NCBI GenBank assembly: GCA_007844125.1
Contig: CM017571.1
Location: 29,151,978 to 29,215,977, forward strand
Direction of reading: 5' to 3'
Source: Sinonovacula constricta
Lineage: Eukaryota > Mollusca > Bivalvia > Cardiida > Solecurtidae
Length of the DNA: 64,000 bases
Shown: piece after piece, positions 35,141 through 48,237 of the stretch
Layout of the letters: each line of letters begins with the position of its first letter
How positions within the stretch are numbered: the stretch's first letter is position 1
Made by a program: the position numbers and the translations under genes
The notes under the pieces: generated by a model
The model's input: only the letters and a program-made list of their open reading frames with translations
Database searches by the model: none
What the model was told of the DNA's origin: nothing

Positions 35141-38100
35141 CTATAAATATAAATATGATCATCAAAGAGAGGACTATCAGTAGTTTTTTTTCTTCAGATT
35201 GCATTTAAACCTTAAAGAATGAATGTGAATACCTTAATGCTGCAATACAAATATCTGAAAGCTACTTCTTCAAAGTTCAATTCTTCAATTTTTTATTTCT
35301 GTTTTGTTTGATAACAAACAAAAACTTTGTTGGAACACAATTAATAATTGAATAATAATTAATTAAATAAAATATTAAGTCAGATCACTTCATTATCAGT
35401 GACCATGATGTCCTTTATTTGAAGGTGCTGTCTTTAGATTGCGAATAAAAAAGAAGGTTGCGGTCCCTTTTTCTTTCTTTCCAAACAAAATGTTTAAACC
35501 CTGCAATAACAGTTCTATTTTGGCCAATTAGAAGTTTTGTGTGTTTAAAATCCTAGGCATATTATTCAAAAATTATTTCAGTTTTTATAGGAGAGCAATT
35601 AAATAAACAAAAATCTTACAAAACATAACAAAATCAGATTAAATCAGATAACAATTTGCAACAAACAAAAGAGGACATTTACCTTCTTTTTTTTATAAAT
35701 ATAAGTCAACACAAAGGTATAATTTTATTTTTTGCAGGTTTTGCACTGCCGACAGCCCTGAGTTATGTGGGGTTTTTTCAAGTTGCATTTGTGTGTATGT
35801 TTGAACACTGTGCCCTCGGGAGTTTATCTTAATCAGTTGGAACAGGTAACCAATCCTTTTAAACTTGAGCAAGTAACTTGAGTTCTATATCTTAACAAGA
35901 AAGCTTGGGGTATTATCCTAAATTTAACCTCCATTATCACTATTATCTTGACTGTACACCCCTACTACAGGCAGCAGCACACATGGTCATATGCATAGCT
36001 ATACAGGTGATTGACAAATAACAAATTTGCCATTTTTTCGTTGCAGACAAAATTTAATTGAAACCTTATTTGTTAATTATATTTTTGGATCAACCAATCA
36101 GGAAGCAGATATAATTGACTTGGAGTTAAAATAAATTGGATTATCATTCACCTGGACTAAATCAATAGCTGTGTAAAGAATGTCATGAAAAATACACACT
36201 CACTAAAAAAAAACAAGGGATAAAAATTCAACTTGATTGCGGGTAAGAAGAATTCCAGTGTTGCCATTGACTACACTAGTATGTTAGACAAATGACTGAG
36301 TTTCCACTTTGTACCTTATCTCAAACCTTGAGAACTTTGTCAACAAAGCGAGGATATGAACGTGTGTGAAGGTAAAACCATCCCGGCCATGTGATGACGA
36401 AAACTTGCCTCACCGTTGACAATGTGATAATTTATTGGATTTTACAGAAGATTTCTGAGATTTTTAAAATTAATAAGGGACCTAATACACAAAGAGCTTA
36501 TTTTGCTATCAGTTTACCTATGACTTATTGAAAACTTACTTTTTGAATAGTTGCAACAGAAAGCTATAACAGGTAAATTACAAAGGACATTTTTATCAGT
36601 AACTGTGTCATTTGAAATATTAAAATAATCAGAAACCAAGAGCAATTTTGATACACATTTTACTATGAAAATAACTATCGAAAACTTAGATTATTGAAAG
36701 ATGTTACTGAAAGGTAAGCAGTAAGGACTGAAAATTAAAAAACAACAACAAAGGATTTGATTGTGTATTGTGTGTATGCTGTTTACTTTATAAGTTAGAC
36801 TAGGAGGCTATGACCCGATAGGTTACTACTAATATTACCGCTGGACATACATTGAACGATTACACAGGACAATCTGCAGGGTCATATGATAACAATATAA
36901 CAGTTGGAGATAAATTTTATCCTCGTGTAACGTCCATTAAGTGAAAAGAATGGAGATGAAATCAAAGCAAAGTGAACCTAGGGTCACAGTGGAGTTAATT
37001 TCTGCATCAAACACATACTACAGTAAGTCTTTTGTTTTTTTTGTCTTTATCACTTGTATTCATAACAGAAACCAAAAATTGTATGAATAATTTATAATTG
37101 TAAAAGAAAATCTCTTAAAATGGCAAAATTATGGTTATTCTAAGGTGACTGTATATTGGTTTACTTGAAAAATATGAAAGTTATTGAATGTGCTAAATGA
37201 TTATTAAACAATGAACGTAGTATTCTATGAGACATTTTATGGATTCAATCAAAATTTAGATTTGGGTTTAAATTGTCAAAATTTAAAAAAATACCTTGTC
37301 TTGCAATACTTTATTCTTCATAAATGGAATCCCTGTATGTTTTATGTTTGGCATGCAAACCATATCATCATATGAGCTATTTCGAAGTTACCATAAAAAC
37401 AGTGGAATTTAAAACTTAAGCCTTGAATGAAAAATAAAATAACTGATCATGTATGTCACTGAAATGGGTTTTTCTACTGGACACTTGGCAGTAATTGTAC
37501 ATATCATGGGCAGGGCTAAATTATTTTTCTTTACTTTGCTGACTTATTTGAAATAATATTAATCATTTTAAAAATTCACTAAAAAAAAAGTGATAAATGT
37601 CTGCAAATACTGATGGTTGAGACTGGATTTCCATATGCTAACCAGCTGTTGGTAAACAAACTTGTGATTTATTTATTATTTTTCTTAAATGTGTTTCTTG
37701 TCTTTTTTAAGGGTTTGTTTTTTTGGACAATGCTCCTGTTATGGCAAGCTATCCTGCATAAACTACCCCAAATCCCATTAATGGAATGTTCAATGTTTGT
37801 GCAAACACAGTGCCAACATGACCGCAAATAATTGGAACAGATACAATGTTTTTGTTTATCTAACATTACTTTAAACTAACAGCAAGGGTTGCTTTCTTGT
37901 TTGTTTAGGATATTTTAAGACCTGGCATTGAAAGGAGGCCATGCACGTATTACAAGAGTCAAGTATATACATTCAACATCCAGTTACACCAACTTGCAAT
38001 AGATTTATGAATTGATACTGCCTTCAGAACTTAAAGGTACCTTAATGAATTCCTTAATATGTGAACATCTAATCCAATACTTTATTAAGTACATAATAGG

Positions 38101-39742
38101 TTGCATTTGTTTGATTCTGTCTTTAATATATCCCATTCCTTTTACTGCTTTTCATTTGTCTGCACCACACAAAAAACTTAAAAAGTCAAAGATGTGTTGT
38201 TGATGTTTAAAAATAATTTAAAAGAAAAACAGAAGCAACAATTTCAATCAAACACGTAAGGTATTTCATTAAACTGTTTCAAAATAAGTAAAAAACATCA
38301 TTTTTAAAAACAAATTCAACTCTTTATGCTGACAGCCACAAACCAATGAAAAAAATTGGTTTCAACTCTTCATATTTCATTACCAAACACAATGTATATG
38401 ACTGTTCACAACTGTAGGGTAATATACCTTCAGTAAGTAAACTGAAGGAAAGTTCAATGTGCATATGACTAAGTAAGCTATTATATTTAGGTGAGTATCT
38501 CTAGCTACAGTAGAGATAAGATAACTGGGGCTATCATAGTTAAAGGATGTGACTGCATAATTTCAAGGAATAATCATGACTAATAATATAGTGTCTTTTT
38601 TTAACAGTTATTGATCAATATAGAAATGAAAATCAAAATAATCAAAATAAAGGTAGGAAAGTTGATTAACTGATTGTCATATTGTCTACATCTTACTTTG
38701 TTTTCTTCTGTTCTCTGGTTTACCATCATCTCTCCCTATCCACATCTCTCTCCCCTTTCTTTTTCTCTCCTTTATCTCTCTCCTTTATATATCTCCTTTA
38801 TCTCTTTCTCTCTCTCACTCAACTCATTTCTTCTGTTCTCAGGGGGTGAACGTGGCGTAGTGGTAGACTCTACGATTTGTAACTCCTCTGACTGCTTAGC
38901 CTCCCACCGTGTGGGTTCAAGTCGCGTTCGGGGCAATAGACTTAATGTGGGAAGGTCTTTCAGTTGACTTGCAGTGCGCCTGTGGTTCTACCCAGACATT
39001 TGTCTTGGGTCTTCCTCCACCAAAACAGCTGGATGTTGTTATAATGATCATATCTGGTCGCTGTGATGTATCTCAAAAACAAAGAGAAAAGATCTTCTGT
39101 TCTCTTTATGTTTCACAATCTGACTGCTCTTTTTCTCTCTCCCTACCCCTATTTTTAAGTTCTAATGACTTACCTATAGTGCAGTTCAGAGCACTGCCCC
39201 TTTATTTATCTATAATCTGTCTTTATTTATCTATAATCTGTCAATCTTATTTTTTTCTCTTTTGTTCCCTTTCTTTTTCTCTCTCTAAACCTATTTATTT
39301 TGCCATAATCATTTTCTTCACAATTCTCTTCTTTTTTTTTACATGGCTACCCCATTCCTCTAAGATATCCACTACACACTTTACTTAAAGTCTTATCCGA
39401 CTAAACAAGAATGAAAGGTTTCTAACAGTTAATGAAGTATGTTTACATTAACTGGAGAGTAGCCATCATGATGGGTGAGTAAAAGGTCTGTAGCCTGTAC
39501 TGTCAGGTAAATAAATTACTTTCAAAAGTATTGAGCTAACCTCTAACCCGACAATACTTGTCAGAGCTCTCCCTGCTATCCCTTCAATTAACACACTTTG
39601 AAGACTTTAAATGAAATTGATTCGTTACATTACAGAAGTTGTACTTAATTTCTGTGCCTTTATATCTTTAAATCACTTTCATCCTTTCCGTCTCTGTATC
39701 TCTGATATTCTAACATCTTATCATAAAAGTGCAATGACTGAC
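35141..39742 (-). other. NF1 intron 2
   Basis: A 4.6 kb intron. It contains pyrimidine-rich CTCTCT tracts (38,740-38,840; 39,120-39,340) surrounding a family B SINE (38,842-39,050). I see no gene in the remainder. Confidence 0.6.
38842..39050 (+). repeat. tRNA-derived SINE, family B (plus-strand copy)
   Basis: Plus strand: A box TGGCGTAGTGGTAGAC, B box GGGTTCAAGTC, then GTGGGAAGGTCTTTCAGTTG, GTGGTTCTACCCAGACAT and TTGTCTTGGGTCTTCCTCC. It is the best-preserved promoter half of this family in the window. Confidence 0.8.
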
Positions 39743-39886
39743 CGTGCTGTTGACAGACTGCAGAGTCTTGGTGAGTCCATTGATGACTTCCCGGAATTTG
39801 TACTTTGACACGTTGATGAGACACTCTTTGTTCTGTTCAACATTTTGAATTGCCTGGGTCGTGTGTAATCCAGTCTTGATTGGCAA
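39743..39886 (-). CDS. NF1: NF1 exon 2 (residues 22-69)
   Basis: Acceptor TTTTTCCAG, donor GTCAGT. Encodes LPIKTGLHTTQAIQNVEQNK then ECLINVSKYKFREVINGLTK then TLQSVNST, matching human LPIKTGQQNTHTKV...KECLINISKYKFSLVISGLTTIL. Confidence 0.98.
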
Positions 39887-40039
39887 CTGGAAAAATATGA
39901 AAAAACATAAAAATTAACATGAATAACACAAAAATAAACAATCAATACATAAAATACACAACCAAGATATCAAGTTAATAATGAATTTGTAAGGATGATT
40001 TTAGGCATTGATCTTGTGTAACATGAAATGTCACTGAAA

Positions 40040-40570
40040 TTGAAATACCCCGTGAAGATGTGATGACCTTCAAATGATGTTAAATATGACCTTAGTAAGT
40101 GGCTGTGTAAATGTTGTGATACACCTTTAAGAGTATGCTTATTAGAGGTTGAAGTCTTACTGAAACACTATACTGTAGTTGACATTTATAATGAAAAACC
40201 TTACTATGACCTTCACCTTTAATGAGCCTGACCTTCGATTACACTCCAAAAGTATATGTGTGACACATCTTCTGGAGTATGCTCATAACATGGTAGAGTT
40301 TAAGTCAAAAATGGTAGTTTTGGACAAGACATCAACACATAAATTGAGAAGTCATTTATGAAGAATGACCTTGAATACGACCTTGACCTTATTGATTGCA
40401 TTTGCAAATGGTATGCAAGACACACCCGCCAATGTATGTCTGTAAGGCAGTGATATTTTGTTTAAGAGCTGTAAAAAAAGCAAATTTATCTGACGAAGTT
40501 CTTACTGTGACACAGATCTATAGCTCAAATTGTCTTTTATAAAGAATGACCTTAAAATGACTGGACTTCA
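40040..40570. repeat. diverged ~150-190 bp repeats, pearl-like remnant
   Basis: Three or so weakly similar units marked by AATGACCTT / TATGACCTT phrases and GTATGCTYATAACATGGT- or AGTATGCTTATTAGAGG-like text. It is probably an old pearl-type element; similarity is judged by eye only. Confidence 0.35.
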
Positions 40571-43500
40571 ATAGTAGCAGTAATATGTAAATAATGTGTA
40601 TGACAAAGATTTGTGTGTATACCTATAAGACTGTAAAGTTTGATTAAGTCCTGCAAATATCTCTAAAACAATGGGATAAACATACATACTTACAGACAGA
40701 CAATAAAACAGCAATATGCTGTGGGCATAAAAACTTGATGTGCAGTCAATTATGAGGTTGCATAAATTATCTTCACATACATGTGTAGCCTGGTACAAAT
40801 ATATAAATGATATAAATATATGAATGTTTCACCTAATCAAATAATGTTACTATAAATAAACTTGACTGGCAGATGACTGGCTTTATATTAGAATGTGAAT
40901 AAGCTGTATATACATTGTACATACTTTTGACATGTTTTAATTGTCAAAAAAAACCACAATGGTAACATGGGCCTTTTATGAATCACAGGTAAAGTCTAGA
41001 TATTTGATAAGTAGTTTGGCAGTTAGTTCCAGACTAATGCACACCTGTGTCCATTAGATAAGTGTAAGAGAGTTAGAAATTGGTTAAGACTTTTAAGAGT
41101 ACTGTTGTTTTATACAAGATGCATGAAGAAACAATAAGTTAGTAAAATGAGGCATGAAACTTTTTTGTTAAAACTATTAGTTATCTGAGGTGCTCTTCAT
41201 GTGTTTTATTACACTAATCCCATTTAGAAGGGAAAACAATACATACAATGTGTGAATGTAGTTGTCTTGTCACACTCTAATAATGATGTCACCTCGTGTT
41301 TACTCTTTCAAATACAAAATCTTTCTTTCCGTACAAGAATTTTTTGTCTTAATAAAACATTCAGCATCACCTTTCCTGATAAGAACTGGTAAACAAAATT
41401 TAGCAAGGCAAGTGAAAAATTACTGACAAGTAATTTTTAAAGCATTTTCATTTGTTGTTTTTCTTCCAAATTTCAAACAACCCTATTTTAAGAACATTTC
41501 CTATTTCCTTTTTCAGCAAAATAATGACCTTACATGAATGAGTAAGCAATTATAAAGTTCCTTTTGAGTTTTATACTATGGTTAGTATACTGTCAAACTA
41601 AGTTATGACCTTTTTTTAAAGGATTTTCATGATTTATTACATTTCAGCAATTTAGGATCCTAACCAACTACTTGCACAGCCAAAATTTGTTGTATGCCTG
41701 TTTACAAAACCTGTTCAAAGTGAACGGATGGTATCTCTGAACATTATTTATTAGTAAGTCAGTCTTGTTAAGCACACAATAAGCAAGAAACTTATTGTGC
41801 TGTAAATCAAACAAAAATTAACAAAATTATGACAACCTTTCAAATAAACTGTAGTATAAACTAAATTTTGGTATAAAATAAATGTGTCCACAGCAATGAG
41901 AACTAACTTTTTGAGCCTGGTATCACTACCAAACACTCCTGTAAAAAAATTCAGGAATACCTTCGGAAAAGTGGGAACTCTCGAAAATGACTTAGATAAT
42001 GAGTCAAAACTAGGACAACGAAAGATGTGTCTAACGACTAATGAGATGATTAAATGTTGCAGGACCACCCATCCTGCAGGAAGGGTAATAGGAAAATAAG
42101 ACTCTTCCTGCACTTTGTATGCATTTTTTATGTAAAAGGTTTGCAATGCCTGGTTCTAATGAAAATGCAATGGTTATGATGTTCGGATGACATTGTTCTG
42201 ACTGTACAAATCTTGAATCATTAAAAATTATTACCCACATACAAGTACAAGATTTTGCTTAAATATTTAATTAGATCACAAACTAGGATTTAAAAGCTCT
42301 GGCTACTTTTCTAGAACTTATAGTAGTCACCCCATGCCTAAGAAGAAATATGTTGAAAATTATTACTGTTTATCAAAGTATAATTAACTTGCATGTGTTT
42401 CATCAAAATGTTAAATAGTATCAGAAGTATCAGAAAAATAATAAAATCTCAAGATTTTATCAATAACAATGGACATGTCAAGAATATAAACAACCTGTAA
42501 AATGAAAAGTATCCTATCATCATTTCAAACATGAATTTTCTATCTGAGTCATGCTGCAGGGTTAGCTATTTTTAAACGAAGAAAACCATGTGACCACTTA
42601 TGGTTTAAATCCTCTTCATCATCCGCTGTGATGCTGATGTCTATTTTTAGCAGGAATCCCAATCATTCTTTTTTATAGATCTGAAAAGACTGAACATTTA
42701 AGTGTTGATTAACAAGTTTTACTGTCCTTAAATTGAGATACTGTTGAATATCCTCAAAGCTTAGACTAAAGTATGGTTTGTGTCTGCAGAAATTATATAC
42801 AAATACCCCCACACAGAGATCAGATATTGTTCCAAATATCAGATATAGGCAAACTGTAGGATACCACCTTTGAGTTTCATTTGCCATGAAAACCCATTAC
42901 CTTCACTTTGAATGATATCATTAAGACAGAACAGTTCCTATGACATCACAGCGCTGGTGTGCAAGATACTCTGAATGATTAGATATAATTGTCATTGAGC
43001 TTTTTCTCTTTTTGTTAATCATCGGCAGTGAAAACTATTGTTAGAAAAAACATGGCCTGCAAAATGTGACATCATTGTTTGTCTAAAATAACTGTATTAG
43101 CAGGAAACATCATACCAAATGCCCAACATACAAATAGATATTTTTTCCAGAAATATCAATTCAATGAGTAAAATCACATACTTTATCAAATGTGAAGTGA
43201 TTAAATTTGATTTACTGAATAATGTGTTAAGGCCCTGGACCTTTCTTTCACAAATGTTTTGTTATTCATGTTTTAGTTTCCAATGCTATTTTCAAATTTC
43301 TTGTGTTATTTCTATATATAATTCTGTGCTTAAATCCCAACATTTTTCTAGCGCTGCATGTCTGCTCAATTTACTTTTCATCGTAAAAGTAAGTGTCCCA
43401 ATCGAACACCTGGAATGTCAATTCTGGAGTCACTTCCCTACTTTGGGCATTCTTATGATCATGGGAAATTATTTGTCCACAATAGGTGTCCGCAAATGTT

Positions 43501-43923
43501 GCTATGTTTTAGTTTTGCTAAAATAAATTCTCTGTTCCTGTGCAATTTATTATGAGTTTCATCACGCAATTTTAATGGAACATTTCAAAACATCATCAAC
43601 AGCAGAGAACGAGATCCCATTATTATTATGTATGGTTTTACTACCTTAACCTCAATTTACAGTACATTATGGGCTCTTAGCTTTCACAGCATAATTTACC
43701 TAACTCACACGCATTCTGTCATTTATAGTTGAAAAAAGTGTCAGCATAAATCAGAGCTAGATAGATGTTTATCAAAATAATTATTCAAAATTTATCAGGT
43801 TGTTGAAATAGTATTCAATGGATTGGAGAAAAAAACATGAGAAAAAAACAACCCCAAATCATTTCTAGATTTGTAAATATCTATTTAACGATTACTGTTC
43901 AATGTAAGGTACCCTCATAATTA

Positions 43924-44235
43924 TTGTTTATTGGGTTTATCGTCCCACCAACAGTATTTCAGTTATCTGGAGATGGTGTCCACTTGAAGCAGATATAGTG
44001 CTGCCTTCAATGTGTATAGCATGCCGTGAACACCTGGCATGATACCACACCCAGTCACATTATCTTGACATCGGGCCAACCATTCATGGAACTACCCTTA
44101 TATTTGCTTGAGCGTTAGCAAGGGAGCTATACCACTACCATTTTTACCGACTTTGGTATGTCGCGGCCCGGGATCGAACCCGGGGCCTCAAGTACCTTGA
44201 GCAGACGCTCTACCGATTGCGCTACCAGGTTCGGT
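43924..44235 (-). repeat. tRNA-derived SINE, family A (young copy)
   Basis: Minus strand: A box TAGCGCAATCGGTAGAGCG, B box GGTTCGATCCC, then a body ending in GTTGGTGGGACGATAAACCC and AATAAACA. It is flanked by a perfect 11-bp target-site duplication CCTCATAATTA (43,913-43,923 and 44,236-44,246), which marks a recent L1-type insertion. Confidence 0.92.
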
Positions 44236-45826
44236 CCTCATAATTAGGACTGCCATTGATTAAACTGATACTGATGTAAAGTCTTTTCATTAAGGATATG
44301 CACTTTAGAATATATAGATATCTGTGGCCAGAAAATATAATAAACAGAATTTTTACAATTTCAAATCATACTAATATGCATGCTGTCCTGTGTTAAGTGT
44401 CTTGTTAAGGTTTTTCGTTTCATGTCATAGTAGACAGTTACTGCATAAGCCAATAAATTAATAAAATAATGAGACATACACTATACACTTATGAGTACCG
44501 TACTGTATATAACTATTATTTGACTGGCACAACCAAACTGAAAAATTATTTTTCATTCTTCTGGATAAACGTTTGCTAAAAGTAGAAAGAAAGCTTAATT
44601 TTTTAATCACCAAAATATTGGTGTCAAAAACATGTGCAGAAAATGGTGTTTGTTTATTTGGTTAATGTTACAAACTTTGTATATTTTCGAGTGTAACCTG
44701 AAACTTGGTTTTTAAAGAGATTACTTTGTTCAAAAGTACTAGTTAACAAAGACCTGTAATGATGACAAATAAACAGTAGGGTTAAAATATTCATACTCTT
44801 CACTTTTTCAGAAGTAAATAAATAATATCGTCCACTTTATATAAAGAATTATGAAAGGAGTTAAACCGTCGAAGCAGAAGAGGTACAAGGAAATGGTTGT
44901 GAAAACCCTTTTTAATTTAAAGCAAAAATGTGACAATATATATCAATATAATGTTGATATTTACCTCCCAAAATACTGTGATATGCAAAAAAGGTTAAAC
45001 AAGCCCCTAATCATAACTGATAAGTAAAATTCTATACTCATATTTATATTTAAAAATTTGTTTTAATTCTTTGAATCATATTTAGTGACACTATAATGCT
45101 TGCCACAACCTAGTACAATATACTTGTAATGTCTTATTGATCATGGTGTCTAGTTGACTGTGGGTGAAATAATTATTTATAAACAGAAATGAATTCTGGA
45201 TTAATGGAAATGATGCTCATCAATCAGCTAACATTAGACTGATTTAAATGTCACAACATCAGAAAGAAAACAAATGTCAAATATAAAACACAAGAGCTGG
45301 ATCTATGCCAGCCACTTTTTAGGATGGGCCTGTCATGTTCTATTCAACTACACTGGTGACCTACATAAATACATTTTATGAATGAACATAGGTAACTGTG
45401 ACAATTGGCAATGGCCCAATTGAGTAGTTAGTGGAGCACAACATAGGTCAGTCTAGCTGTCAACCTGTAGCACTTGGGTCCTTGTGTCAGGTAAAACTGT
45501 ACACCCGACCGCAAGTATCAGCTGTGCCACAGCGCCCACGCACTTCCATAAAATATGCACAAATATGATAATAAACAAAGCGATAACATAACAGACTGCG
45601 AGCTTTGGTGCATGTTGCAGGTGAAAAATGACTGCAATGGTGACTTCCTAAGTCAAAAAAGACGTAAATATGTCTTGATTCACGCGTCTAATTATAGCAC
45701 TTCCCACGGTTCAGCCAAAATATCGGTGTTCATTCATAAATTTAGACCTATCCCATAAAGAAACTGGTCCGCTGAAAAACGACGTGACAGGGGTAAAATG
45801 TTGTGATTTTTTGCCTAAAATATTAC

Positions 45827-45889
45827 CTGTGCATCAAAACGATTGATCAGCGACTGTACCCACTCGCCAGGTTTCTGAGTGGCCATCAT
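45827..45889 (-). CDS. NF1: NF1 exon 1 with start codon (residues 1-21)
   Basis: Starts with two consecutive ATGs, giving MMATQKPGEWVQSLINRFDA-Q, matching human MAAHRPVEWVQAVVSRFDEQ. Donor GTAATA. In-frame stops lie upstream (TGATAA and TGA within 45,905-45,916), so the start is at 45,889 or at the second ATG at 45,886. Confidence 0.96.
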
Positions 45890-45913
45890 CGATGTGAAAA
45901 ATCCTCAAAATTA

Positions 45914-45940
45914 TCAACCGTCTTCTAATGCAGCCGCCAT
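45914..45940 (-). promoter_or_regulatory. upstream ORF in the NF1 leader
   Basis: ATG at 45,940 in AAGATGGCGGC opens an 8-codon frame, MAAALEDG, and stops at TGA (45,914), 24 nt before the NF1 start and in the same frame. It matters only if transcription begins upstream of it, which the sequence cannot show. Confidence 0.4.
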
Positions 45941-45943
45941 CTT
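45933..45943 (-). promoter_or_regulatory. YY1-type promoter element
   Basis: Minus strand AAGATGGCGGC is an exact YY1 consensus, in transcript orientation, ~45 nt before the NF1 start codon. YY1 sites of this form typically sit just downstream of the transcription start in housekeeping promoters. Confidence 0.65.
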
Positions 45944-45961
45944 ACTTATTTTGATAATTTT

Positions 45962-45973
45962 CGCGCATGCGCA
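45962..45973. promoter_or_regulatory. NRF1 site in the NF1 promoter
   Basis: CGCGCATGCGCA is a perfect match to the NRF1 consensus YGCGCAYGCGCR, ~75 nt upstream of the NF1 ATG and ~20 nt upstream of the YY1 site. It stands out in CpG-poor, AT-rich surroundings. Confidence 0.7.
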
Positions 45974-46369
45974 TTGGGTTTTAACCCAGATTTCCTTAAA
46001 TGGAAAGGCCGGTTATGTCTGTTAATATTGTCATCGCGATAATATAATGTGTCTTTAATTATTTTCCATAACAATTTAAATACATATTTGAATTGTCCTA
46101 CTATTTTCGTATACATTTATATTTATATGTTATCTTCTTGCTCAATTTACATTTGGCATTGATTTTGAAAACATCTAGATCTTTAGAGGCGCGCTAATTA
46201 ATTAAAAACCTGTTATTCAGTGCAAATAGAACAATTAACAATCAATCATTTTATTTTATCCTCGTGTAGGCTATCACAAATTCATTAATCTAATAATATT
46301 TGAGTCACTTAATGTCGTTCTTTATGACAGAGAAAGGGAAGAGGAACTGGAAATTGTGATAAGATGACG

Positions 46370-46660
46370 TAAGGTGATGGCGATGATACCGAGTATGATC
46401 ATAACAAGGATGATGATGGTGATAATCATGATTATAATGATGATATGATCAGGATGCTCATAATGCTCATATAATGATGATGATAATGATGATGATGTTA
46501 GTTGTGATGATGATGAGGATGGGTGGATGATGATGATGATGATGATGCTTATGATGATGATGACAACGACGATTGACTATGACGTTGACGACGATGGTGG
46601 CGGCGATGTTGATGATGTCGATCATTATGATGATTATGATGATGATGTTCCTAACAAAAA
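46370..46660. repeat. GAT trinucleotide microsatellite
   Basis: Long imperfect (GAT)n tract between the two genes. The Ile/His-rich open frame across it on the minus strand is an artefact of the repeat. Confidence 0.95.
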
Positions 46661-46784
46661 CTCTTAACAAAGACTTACAGATCTATAGACTGAGGAAGTA
46701 TTTCGTCGTAGCTTTTTATCGGCAATACACGTTGTCTCGAAAAGTTTAGTTATATATACTGTGCGTGTATATGTGCGTATATAA

Positions 46785-46812
46785 ATACGCACGCACGCAC
46801 GCACACACACAA
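46785..46812. repeat. ACGC/CA microsatellite
   Basis: Short run of ACGC then CA repeats in the intergenic region. Confidence 0.85.
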
Positions 46813-48225
46813 ACTTGTTCTTATTACCGGTTGCTTTAAGTTGTAGTTGGTAGTAAATAAAACAACTTATATTTTCCAATTTGCACTGCCTTCAGAAAGA
46901 TTTCGGGCGAGGTACAACACCTACTTCTAATGTTGGGCTTTTGCGTTGTTCATTCATTGTATCGGCAACCCCAAAAGCAAAGAAATAACTTTATCAAAAA
47001 ACATAAATTCCAGGCATAAGTATATTAGGAAAAAGATTTATTTTTCTACTGGTCCTGGGGTATTTTGCTGGGGTGGAGGTTTTGGCGCGCCTTCCCCATC
47101 ACCGATTAAAGTCATGTTCTGTAGGCAAATAAACATCTTAATAAAAAGAAATTGAGACATTTGAAAAGATACTTAGGGAGACTTAAAACTTAAGCTGATA
47201 ATTGATGATTAGAATATAACTATGGTGCTTAACGTTGTAATTTGACCAATTAAATAGTATACATGTAGAAAATCCATAGTTTTTCCCAGTCTTAAAATAG
47301 CACAGACGTCACATACTCCACAAATAACAAAACACACAGTACATAATATGTACTTGTTTTAACCTATTAATCTTAAGCGACACATGCACGTGTATCTTGT
47401 GTAGAGCTGTCCTTTCAACATGTAAGAAGTACAGTTCATCAAAACATTGAAACTCGATCTGGGAGTTGAAAGTTTTACAGTTTCAAGTTTTATATCTTTC
47501 CCATTCAATGAGTGGATATTATTCTAATAAACTAAAATTAAACAAGAAACAACAATAAAGTAGTTCACTTATAATAAAATCACTGTATAATATGCGCCAG
47601 CCATCGCTGTTTCTGCGTGTTTTAACATCTTTAGTACTTAGTACTAAGAATTCTGACCAGATGTCGAAGTAAAGGACTTCTTCAAAACAGTCCATATATA
47701 AATGAATATAACCACAGAACATAATAAAGAAAAGGTATTTCAAGAGGAATGTTTTAAATAAGAGTTTAATTAAAGTCTTGTTTAATTTGCAAATGCTTTG
47801 GGGCTATGTGACAAGATATTACTTTGCATGCATTTTACCACGTACGAGTTTATGAGGTACGGATAGATCTGAACACATTTTCTTTGGTAATTCACGTTTG
47901 TTATGAAAATTAATGGAAGAAGTTTGCAGACAATCATTTTGTGAAGGTTAATATTTAAATCTAACATACCCCTTTCCAGTTACTGTTCATTCTAATAACG
48001 CAATACTAATAAAAATCAGGACGTACGTGCTCCTTAAATAAAACTGTGAAGTCGGTTCAGTATGCCATCGGTGTAGCACAAGACTATAAACCACTTACCT
48101 TTTATGACATATTGCTTAGAAGAGCTTTTAAGAATGGATAAATCGTATTATTGCAAGATTCAGAAGATGCAATAGTTTTAAATGCAAAACTTGTATTTTA
48201 ACATTATGAAGTACTCGACCAACAT
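46813..48225. other. intergenic stretch
   Basis: AT-rich intergenic sequence between NF1 and SPNS1. I see no supported gene; short open frames have no recognisable family. Confidence 0.5.
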
Positions 48226-48237
48226 CAGGTTCTCGTA

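Larger units (their letters stand above)
39887..45826 (-). other. NF1 intron 1
   Basis: 5.9 kb first intron. It holds diverged ~150-190 bp repeats (40,040-40,570) and a young SINE (43,924-44,235). Overlapping short open frames on both strands at 41,750-42,150 and 43,120-43,530 have no recognisable family. The rest is AT-rich. Confidence 0.6.
55..45889 (-). other. NF1: neurofibromin 1 gene (NF1), 5' part, 27 coding exons
   Basis: Neurofibromin is a very large cytoplasmic Ras GTPase-activating protein that turns off Ras signalling. The window encodes its N-terminal ~1,114 residues (human NF1 is ~2,800). Seen: 27 minus-strand segments with consensus-like AG/GT borders. Every phase closes (sum 3,344 nt) and the translation aligns collinearly with human NF1 from EWVQ near the start to EAKSQLFLK at the left edge. 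Landmarks are SQLIILDTL, FNAVFSRIS, RKASVWPFQ, VRLCKASTYI, FSRG, CFRITPHNN, RLIHADPNL, TEILKWLQEIL, EAEIRCGTDE, NMTGFLCALGGV, AIQIKIKLCQLVE and REMKFRN-like RQEMKFRNKLVEYLTDW. The cysteine/serine-rich region falls roughly in residues 525-910; the GAP domain is off the left edge. Oddities: an extra 49-codon exon (3413-3559), an exon 17 loop ~45-50 residues shorter than in human, and minisatellites at five splice sites. Identification is very secure; exon numbering is local to this window. Confidence 0.97.

Noticed and set aside
38674..39388. 97- and 159-codon overlapping frames
   Set aside because: They run through CT-rich tracts and a SINE; composition explains them.
41751..42146. 131-codon minus-strand frame and overlapping 71-codon plus-strand frame
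   Set aside because: Neither has a recognisable domain, family or splice context, and both strands are open over the same AT-rich DNA. Not supported as a gene.
43119..43526. 135-codon open frame in NF1 intron 1
   Set aside because: Low-complexity hydrophobic translation of AT-rich DNA with no family resemblance.
44160..44235. Possible tRNA gene (A and B boxes)
   Set aside because: It is the promoter head of a 312-bp SINE with target-site duplications and related copies elsewhere; no full cloverleaf was established.
46467..46670. Ile/His-rich open frame
   Set aside because: Translation of a GAT/ATC microsatellite.
46946..47155. 69-codon frame with GPGVFCWGGGFGAPSPSP
   Set aside because: A short isolated frame without homology that I can recognise or splice context.
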